Assembly: GCA_947503265.1 (NCBI GenBank)
Contig: CANNDC010000003.1
Span: 372,001-436,000, forward strand
From: an uncultured Alteromonadaceae bacterium
Lineage (GTDB): Bacteria > Pseudomonadota > Gammaproteobacteria > Enterobacterales > Alteromonadaceae
Reading direction: 5' to 3'
DNA: 64,000 bases
Shown here: one piece after another, positions 58,611-64,000 of the stretch
Layout: each line of letters opens with the position of its first letter
Position numbering within the stretch: position 1 is the stretch's first letter
Position numbers and translations under genes: made by a program
Notes under the pieces: model-generated
Databases searched by the model: none
Seen by the model: the letters and a program-made list of their open reading frames with translations, nothing else
Told to the model about the DNA's origin: nothing

Positions 58611-59611
58611 GCACGATAGAAAAGGCGCTTCAAAAGAATAAAGCGTTAAAGAAAGATAAAATTGAACCCATTATCGAGGAAACGAGTTCTGACGAGCAAG
58701 CCAGTACGTTAGAGCGCGCCACAGAATCTGTAGTGACAAGTTCTACTGCATTCGATAATGCACCGACCAACAAACAAGTTGAGCAAAGCCCTGAGCCTGA
58801 AGCCGCTGTTCAAAAGCCAGACCCTTTGGAGCCGCTTTACACACCTGAAGAAAGTAAAAGCAAAAAGAGCAAATCTGCGGGTGAAAAATTCATTCCTCTC
58901 ACAAATGTTCAAAAAGAAGGTTTTGTTTCCAATGTTGGCCGCCATACGATCAACGAAGAATACCGAGCAATCAAACGTAAGGTATTAAGCAATGCATTTG
59001 GTCCGTTGGCCAAAACCCTTAACAATGCCAATATAGTGATGGTAACTAGTCCCAATCCAAATGAAGGTAAAACCTTCACTGCTATCAATTTGGCTCTTAG
59101 TATCGCATTGGAGCAAGATAAAACGGTTCTTTTAGTAGATTCAGATGTGTTGCGCCCAAGCGTCATGAAAACCATTGGCCAACCCTTTGAAAATGGCCTG
59201 ATGGAGTATCTATTAGGTGAAGTTGACGACTTGAGCGAAGTCATTCATCACACCAGCCTAGATACATTGCGAATTATTCCTGCAGGTAAGTCCCACCATT
59301 TATCGACTGAACTACTGGCGAGTGAGAAAATGCTTGAGTCGGTCAGTGAATTTGCTAATCGTTACCCTGATAGGGTCGTTATTATTGATAGCCCACCTTT
59401 GTTGGGTATCAACGAAACGGCTATATTAGCGAATTTAGCGGGGCAAGCTGTTGTTGTGGTGCAAGAAGGTAAGACAACACTGACTAGGTTGTCTCAAGCC
59501 GTAGACCACCTCCATCCTGATATGGCAAAGGGGTTTGTTATCAATAAAGCTAAACGCAGTGCAAATGAAGGTAATGGCTATTATGGTTATTACTACGGAA
59601 GTGACGATTAG
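58607..59611 (+). CDS. XrtA-associated tyrosine autokinase
   Basis: A 334-aa BY-kinase (TIGR03018-type). An acidic and charged N-terminal region (about 1-110) precedes the kinase core: Walker A SPNPNEGKTFTAINLAL, Walker A' LLVDSDVLRPSV and Walker B VVIIDSPPLLG. The C-terminal cluster GNGYYGYYYGSDD supplies five tyrosines for autophosphorylation. It starts at TTG overlapping the previous stop, with GGAG 8 nt upstream. It regulates export with the Wzc-like partner. Confidence 0.94.
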   Translation: MSTIEKALQKNKALKKDKIEPIIEETSSDEQASTLERATESVVTSSTAFDNAPTNKQVEQSPEPEAAVQKPDPLEPLYTPEESKSKKSKSAGEKFIPLTNVQKEGFVSNVGRHTINEEYRAIKRKVLSNAFGPLAKTLNNANIVMVTSPNPNEGKTFTAINLALSIALEQDKTVLLVDSDVLRPSVMKTIGQPFENGLMEYLLGEVDDLSEVIHHTSLDTLRIIPAGKSHHLSTELLASEKMLESVSEFANRYPDRVVIIDSPPLLGINETAILANLAGQAVVVVQEGKTTLTRLSQAVDHLHPDMAKGFVINKAKRSANEGNGYYGYYYGSDD

Positions 59612-59636
59612 TCCAAACTAAAGGATAGAAGATAAA

Positions 59637-61274
59637 TTGAAAATATTATCTGCTGTACTATTTTTTTGTTTATTATTTTCTGTCTGTGCAAGGGCTAAGA
59701 CAGAATTCTCAGCTAGTGTAAACGCTAGTTATATTGTCTCTGATAACGACACTCAGGCCTTAGGATCTCGCAGTTCAAACGTCTTTACGGTGAGACCTAG
59801 TCTTAGCGCTTTTCACACCACGCGCAAATCTCGTAGCAATATCAATATTCGACATTCTTATATCGAACAGTTCAGCTCTGGCAATGAGGAAGAATTGGGC
59901 AATGACCGTTCGAGTTTCACCAACTTTGACGTATCTACGCGCTTAAGCATAGTCGAAAATGTCTTACAGTTGAATGGCCGGGCGGCCCAGTCATACCGGA
60001 ATACCAATGCTGCCAACTCGCTAGTTAATGATGAATTTTTTGGCAATAGAGAATTAGCAAAAACAGAAACCTATCTAGTGGGGTTTGACTTGACCTTAAA
60101 CAGGTTTGATTTTGCAGAATTCATTGCGGATGGAAAAGTTTCAAACGTCAAAAGTGATAGACAAACTAGCTTCTCTACTGGCGTAGACAATGGCTTAAAC
60201 AATACCAACACTGACCTGACAGCGACAATTCGAGCAGGTAAAGTATTCAAGTACGTTGATTGGAACCTAACTGGTCGATATTCAGAAACTAGCGGCTCTT
60301 CAAATCGTGACTCCGTCAACGAATCTTATTTCGGAAATTTTTACATTGGTATATTAAAACGACTTCGCCTTGTCGCTACCGGGACACTTGAAAAGAACGA
60401 GTTTACCCCTATCGGTGGCACAGATGTCGACCTGGAAGGCAACAGAAACGTTGAGTACAAAACTGCTGGACTAGGTCTTTCGTGGTTTAGAGACAGAAGC
60501 CGATTTTTAGATGTTACCTACAACATTTCATCTCGCACGGGTAACAACGATCAACGTGAAGAGTTTGTAGCAACCAATTTCGGATGGCGTTTCTCATCTA
60601 GGACAACCGTTACCGGTAATTTTGGCAGACGGTTTTTCGGCAGAAGTGCTAACTTTTCGTTGAACCATAATATTAGAAAGTTTCGGACTCGCATCTCTTA
60701 TAACGAGCAAGTCACTAATTTCAGTCGATTAATTGCGAGTAATCAGACAGTCGGTGGAATTGTTTGTCCAATTGGCTCCACTGATTTTACAGAGTGTTTT
60801 ATACCCGATACCTTGGACTTTCAGTTACAACCTGGTCAAGAGTTTACTTCATTGAGCTTTATTGTTCCTGAGATAAGCGAGCAAACGATTTTAAGAAAAA
60901 ATCTATTGTTCAACACAAATTATAGATTCAGAAAGCTCAATCTGACGTTCACCGCTAATCTAGCAGATACCGAATATTTGGATGGTTCCAGAAATGAACA
61001 AAGAGAAAACTATACCATTGCAGCAAATATGTCTCTTAGCCGCAAATTGGCGGTGAGTTGGAACAACAGATTAACAAACTTTGAAAACCTATCACTTACC
61101 GACGAAGTTACCAACAAAGATGACATTTGGACATCAACAATAAGCGCAAATTATCAGAACAACCGCAACCTATCGACGTCGTTAAGTTATAGATATTCAG
61201 AGAGAAAGTCGTCTGTATTTGAGAGAAATTACGATGGGAACAGAATTAGCCTGTCAGTAAATTATAGATTCTAA
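59637..61274 (+). CDS. PEP-CTERM system-associated outer-membrane barrel (TIGR03016-like)
   Basis: A 545-aa outer-membrane beta-barrel. The signal peptide (residues 1-20, ending ARA) is followed by repeated amphipathic strands (FTVRPSLSAFHTTRKSRSNI, LTVTGNFGRRF-type) ending in VNYRF, a typical barrel C-terminus. Family assignment rests on this and on its place after the kinase; TIGR03016 members resemble it in length. The start is TTG with AAAGGAT upstream. It may form part of the outer-membrane route of the polymer. Confidence 0.87.
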   Translation: MKILSAVLFFCLLFSVCARAKTEFSASVNASYIVSDNDTQALGSRSSNVFTVRPSLSAFHTTRKSRSNINIRHSYIEQFSSGNEEELGNDRSSFTNFDVSTRLSIVENVLQLNGRAAQSYRNTNAANSLVNDEFFGNRELAKTETYLVGFDLTLNRFDFAEFIADGKVSNVKSDRQTSFSTGVDNGLNNTNTDLTATIRAGKVFKYVDWNLTGRYSETSGSSNRDSVNESYFGNFYIGILKRLRLVATGTLEKNEFTPIGGTDVDLEGNRNVEYKTAGLGLSWFRDRSRFLDVTYNISSRTGNNDQREEFVATNFGWRFSSRTTVTGNFGRRFFGRSANFSLNHNIRKFRTRISYNEQVTNFSRLIASNQTVGGIVCPIGSTDFTECFIPDTLDFQLQPGQEFTSLSFIVPEISEQTILRKNLLFNTNYRFRKLNLTFTANLADTEYLDGSRNEQRENYTIAANMSLSRKLAVSWNNRLTNFENLSLTDEVTNKDDIWTSTISANYQNNRNLSTSLSYRYSERKSSVFERNYDGNRISLSVNYRF

Positions 61275-61303
61275 TCTACCATTCCGAGATTTGATGTTTA
61301 ACG

Positions 61304-61465
61304 TTATGCCTGTGTCTTGAGAATAAAATACAACAGTGTGAACACTCCGAACGCCAGCATATATATTTCACGCGTGTATTTCCCGCGGAAATAAGAAATT
61401 CTTCTATTTTTGCGCCTTTCTACCAAGTGACTGCCACTGTGCAACACGGGTTTTAACCTTTTCAT
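61304..61465 (-). CDS. Small basic tail-anchored protein (53 aa), unrecognised
   Basis: An open frame from ATG at 61465 to TAA at 61304, too short for a standard ORF screen. AGGTGA lies 8 nt upstream, a good ribosome-binding site. The product has a strongly basic N-terminal part (ERRKNRRISYFRGKY) and one C-terminal hydrophobic helix (YMLAFGVFTLLYFIL, residues 35-49) ending KTQA. It reads in the same direction as the XrtA ATPase, 126 nt downstream of it. No family is recognised. An alternative is that this 318-nt gap is non-coding; a palindrome (TATTTCC-CGC-GGAAATA) lies inside the frame. Confidence 0.45.
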   Translation of the reverse strand: MKRLKPVLHSGSHLVERRKNRRISYFRGKYTREIYMLAFGVFTLLYFILKTQA

Positions 61466-61591
61466 TGAAGATATCACCTACAATTTTACGGTAAAGTTTA
61501 TACTCCTACATGTATAGACTAGATCAGTTTCTATTAGTTCACTAGTATTAATAAAAATTTAATAAAAATATTCAGCAAAGGTTAACAGACC

Positions 61592-62653
61592 CTAATCGTC
61601 AGATTTTAGTCTGACATAAGTCTTATATTTTTCTTTTAAAAGTTTGTCGATATAGCGGGTTAGTTTAATTTTGTGGCTAATTGCATCATCAAGTGCGTCA
61701 GTAAGTTCTGTCAACATGGCTTTGTAGTATTCAACATCTTTTACCTGCCCACCAGCTTTACCCGCTGGTGAAGACGAGGGTACGCTGTTATCAGTAACTG
61801 AGTTTTCAGGAACTACTTCAGTGCTGACCTTATCTTCAGGGTTAAACATTTCGTCAGAAACTTCTTTAACTACATTTTCGATAGCGTTTTCATCTAACGA
61901 TTTTAATTCTTCCAAAAACCCGTACAAAAGTACCCTGTCCATCAAGGTATTTATTTTTCGTGGTACACCATGAGTGAACTGAAATATCTTCTCGTAAGCT
62001 AAGTCAGATAATAAGTTTTCACCTTCCCAACCAGCGTGACTCAAACGATACTCAATATATTCTTGTGTTTCAGAATCGGTTAGGGGTGCTAAATGGCATG
62101 AAGCCACAATTCGCTGTCGAAACTGCTCCATATTGGGCGCGCGCAAAATTGGCTGGAGTTCTTCCTGACCTAATAGGAAGCTTTGTAAAAGAGGCTTACC
62201 TTTTTGCTGAAAATTGGACAACATTCTGAGCTCTTCTATGGTTTCCAAAGGCAAATTTTGCGCTTCATCCACAACGAGCAATGCTCTCTTACCAGACTTA
62301 TGCAATTGAAACAAAAAGGATTCTAGGTCTTTCAATAAATCCGCTTTAGTCTTATTAGTCGTATCTATTGAAAACTTCGAAGCCACCATTTTGACAAGTT
62401 CATCAGGTGTCAATTTGGGTGTCACTATTTGAGCGGCGAAAATATCATCTTCCATATCGTCAAGTAGACTATTGGCTACTGTGGTTTTACCTGTTCCAAT
62501 ATCACCGGTTATAACAATAAAACCTTCAGCTTGGGAAAGACCATACTGCAGATACGACATCGCTCTTCTATGCCACTTACTGGCGAAAAAGAAGCTTGGA
62601 TCTGGTGTAAGCTGGAATGGCTTAGAAGTTAATCCGTAATAATTTTCATACAT
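61592..62653 (-). CDS. XrtA/PEP-CTERM system-associated ATPase (ExeA-like)
   Basis: A 353-aa AAA+ ATPase (TIGR03015-type). MYENYYGLTSKPFQLTPDPS FFF is the family start. Walker A is ITGDIGTGKTTVANSLL, Walker B RALLVVDEAQNLPLETIEEL, and LRMLSNFQQKGKPLLQSFLL GQEEL is the sensor region. A Pro/Ser-rich linker (about 275-305) joins a charged helical tail. Related ATPases serve in export and pilus assembly; here it probably energises or regulates the polymer system. A 6-bp hairpin (61598-61615) lies at the end of the gene. Confidence 0.93.
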   Translation of the reverse strand: MYENYYGLTSKPFQLTPDPSFFFASKWHRRAMSYLQYGLSQAEGFIVITGDIGTGKTTVANSLLDDMEDDIFAAQIVTPKLTPDELVKMVASKFSIDTTNKTKADLLKDLESFLFQLHKSGKRALLVVDEAQNLPLETIEELRMLSNFQQKGKPLLQSFLLGQEELQPILRAPNMEQFRQRIVASCHLAPLTDSETQEYIEYRLSHAGWEGENLLSDLAYEKIFQFTHGVPRKINTLMDRVLLYGFLEELKSLDENAIENVVKEVSDEMFNPEDKVSTEVVPENSVTDNSVPSSSPAGKAGGQVKDVEYYKAMLTELTDALDDAISHKIKLTRYIDKLLKEKYKTYVRLKSDD

Positions 62654-62760
62654 GATAAAAGGTCACTCTTTGTGATTTATTCGGAGCAAATTGGGTGTAG
62701 CTTAACGATGCGAGAAGGCAATCGCAACCATTCAAATTATGATTTGGCCGCAATCTGCCT

Positions 62761-63690
62761 CTAAGGTTGTTTTTGACTTTCTTTAATAAAGTAGCTGAGT
62801 TCTTTAATGCAATGCCTAAGAACGGGATTGAGTCGCGTATTTTTGCCGTTCATTACAAACAGTTCATGGGCAAAATCGAAATATTTACCTCCGCCCACAG
62901 GCACTAAGCCTAAACCTCGACCTTGTTCAGTGGTCATATAATCTGGTAACAGCCCAACATATTGCCCTGTCATGATAGCGGACAAGCAACCATCAAATGA
63001 ATCTGAAAAAGTTTGAATAGCAAGACGGCTTTCATCTTGAATATAGTTGGCAGAAGAAAGTCCTGAAATACCGATAGCCGGAAAGTCTTCAATATTGATA
63101 TTTTCTGGCAGCTCTTCTTTGTATTTTGCTAATGGATGGCTGGGTGCACAGTATAATCTTCCAGTACAGGTATGGTCCACAGTGTGAAATGTCACAGACT
63201 CAGGTTTTACCATGTCATAGGTTGATACAACCAGATGGCACTCACCAGATAACGCCACGTGTTCAACTTCGTTGTAAAGACGAGTCTGAATATTCACATG
63301 GATATCATCAAACTTCTTCATCGTGCTTTTCACCGCTTTACTAACAGCAAGTTGCATGGATAAAGGTAAACCAGCCATAAGCACCAAGGTGATGTGGCCT
63401 GAATAATCATCGTGAAGGCTTTTAAGATTGAAAACAAAGTTATCAAAGGCGTTAAAAATACGTTTGGTTTCTTGAAAGACAACTTCGCCTTCTTTGGTCA
63501 TTTGAAAGCCACCCCGACCACGGTGACACAAAACCAAATCTAAGCGCTCTTCTAATTTTTTGATCGCCGCACTGATATTAGGACGTTGCATGCGTAGCAC
63601 AGGCTCTGCGGCTGTGAAGCCATTACAGGAAGCAACAGCATAAAATACGCGTAAAAGCTTAATATCAGATTCTTGTAGACGATTTAACAT
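62761..63690 (-). CDS. LysR-family transcriptional regulator
   Basis: A 309-aa LysR regulator. The N-terminal winged helix-turn-helix is LKLLRVFYAVASCNGFTAAE-like, with VLRMQRPNISAAIKKLEERL DLVLCHRGRG as the recognition region. A LysR substrate-binding domain (about 90-300) follows. Its effector and targets are unknown. It is 107 nt upstream of the XrtA ATPase on the same strand, but a separate transcription unit is equally possible. Confidence 0.9.
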   Translation of the reverse strand: MLNRLQESDIKLLRVFYAVASCNGFTAAEPVLRMQRPNISAAIKKLEERLDLVLCHRGRGGFQMTKEGEVVFQETKRIFNAFDNFVFNLKSLHDDYSGHITLVLMAGLPLSMQLAVSKAVKSTMKKFDDIHVNIQTRLYNEVEHVALSGECHLVVSTYDMVKPESVTFHTVDHTCTGRLYCAPSHPLAKYKEELPENINIEDFPAIGISGLSSANYIQDESRLAIQTFSDSFDGCLSAIMTGQYVGLLPDYMTTEQGRGLGLVPVGGGKYFDFAHELFVMNGKNTRLNPVLRHCIKELSYFIKESQKQP

Positions 63691-63821
63691 AGTGGCACCG
63701 TTTTAGGTATAAATATTAATACTCTAGCCACATATTAGGCAACCAATTCACTGATTACAATAATTAATTGTTAAAAATTGGCTGATTTTTTTCCCTGAAG
63801 TTAAGCCTAAATCAATCATCC

Positions 63822-64000
63822 TTAGGATAGTTTTACACTTTGCTCACGCAATAATTCAATTTGATCACGCAAATTGGCCGCTTTTTCGAACTCTAAATCT
63901 TTGGCGGCTTCGAACATCTCTTTTTCTAGCTCGGCTATTTTGGCCATGATCTGTTTGGCATTCATCGCTTTGTAGGTCTTCTCAGCCTCAGCGATTTTGC
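63822..64000 (-). CDS. uvrB: Excinuclease ABC subunit B, C-terminal end
   Basis: The last 59 codons of UvrB, cut by the window edge. The reading includes EAEKTYKAMNAKQIMAKIAE and the UVR domain ELEKEMFEAAKDLEFEKAAN LRDQIELLRE, ending VKLS before TAA at 63822. The UVR motif binds UvrC in nucleotide-excision repair. Identity is secure from this conserved C-terminus. Confidence 0.95.
   Translation of the reverse strand, partial: KIAEAEKTYKAMNAKQIMAKIAELEKEMFEAAKDLEFEKAANLRDQIELLREQSVKLS

Noticed and set aside
30371..61394. The 17-mer TTTCCCGCGGAAATAAG occurs at about 30372 (inside a glycosyltransferase gene) and about 61379 (inside the small ORF).
   Set aside because: One shared 17-mer in 64 kb is not far from chance, the first copy is ordinary coding sequence, and no flanking similarity extends the match.

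Overview
The window is chromosomal DNA of a moderately AT-rich gammaproteobacterium, most likely a marine member of the Alteromonadales. The evidence is the gene order nadB / rpoE-rseA-rseB-rseC-lepA, the sdhE-ygfX pair divergent from ygfZ, a DUF3081-like gene, and an exosortase-A (XrtA) exopolysaccharide locus. The genus is inferred only loosely. I saw no rRNA, tRNA, CRISPR array, prophage, transposase or attachment site.

Layout. Positions 1-9.4 kb are housekeeping: partial lepA, the sigma-E operon with a recognisable autoregulatory promoter, nadB, a MaoC-type hydratase with ygfX and sdhE, ygfZ, slyD, and a nadE-glnB pair. Positions 9.6-13.8 kb hold an orphan pseudopilin, a small DUF3081-like protein, an outer-membrane barrel, a lipoprotein and the glutathione-dependent formaldehyde pathway (frmA-fghA). 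From 13.8 to 62.7 kb almost every gene belongs to envelope or exopolysaccharide metabolism. UvrB (partial) and a LysR regulator close the window.

The polysaccharide region has two parts. The conserved XrtA core (about 42-62.7 kb) contains the initiating sugar transferase, XrtA-type glycosyltransferases, an amidotransferase, an O-ligase/polymerase, exosortase A fused to EpsI, a FemAB-like protein, a deacetylase, a Wza-like exporter, a chain-length regulator, a tyrosine autokinase, an outer-membrane barrel and an ExeA-like ATPase. The two XrtA-associated hydrolases lie about 26 kb away, at 15.1-16.7 kb. Between them is an accessory block (about 16.9-42 kb): an acyltransferase, a phosphoethanolamine-transferase-like enzyme with dgkA, a membrane PQQ-dehydrogenase/cytochrome c fusion, a PL14-like lyase, a DegT aminotransferase with a GNAT/FemAB-like transferase, a deacetylase, a GT30 (Kdo transferase)-like enzyme, several glycosyltransferases, two flippases, a heparinase II/III-like lyase, a beta-propeller and an asparagine-synthase-like enzyme without the glutaminase cysteine.

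A working model (inference): a lipid-linked repeat unit, probably containing uronic acid and amino sugar, is started by the EpsB-type transferase, extended and amidated, flipped, polymerised and exported through the Wza/Wzc-like machinery. Lyases and deacetylases trim or remodel it. XrtA would process PEP-CTERM proteins encoded elsewhere, since no PEP-CTERM substrate is visible here. The least explained items are an unlisted 53-residue basic, tail-anchored small ORF next to the XrtA ATPase, the abnormal nucleophile elbows of the two hydrolases, and the accessory enzyme set.
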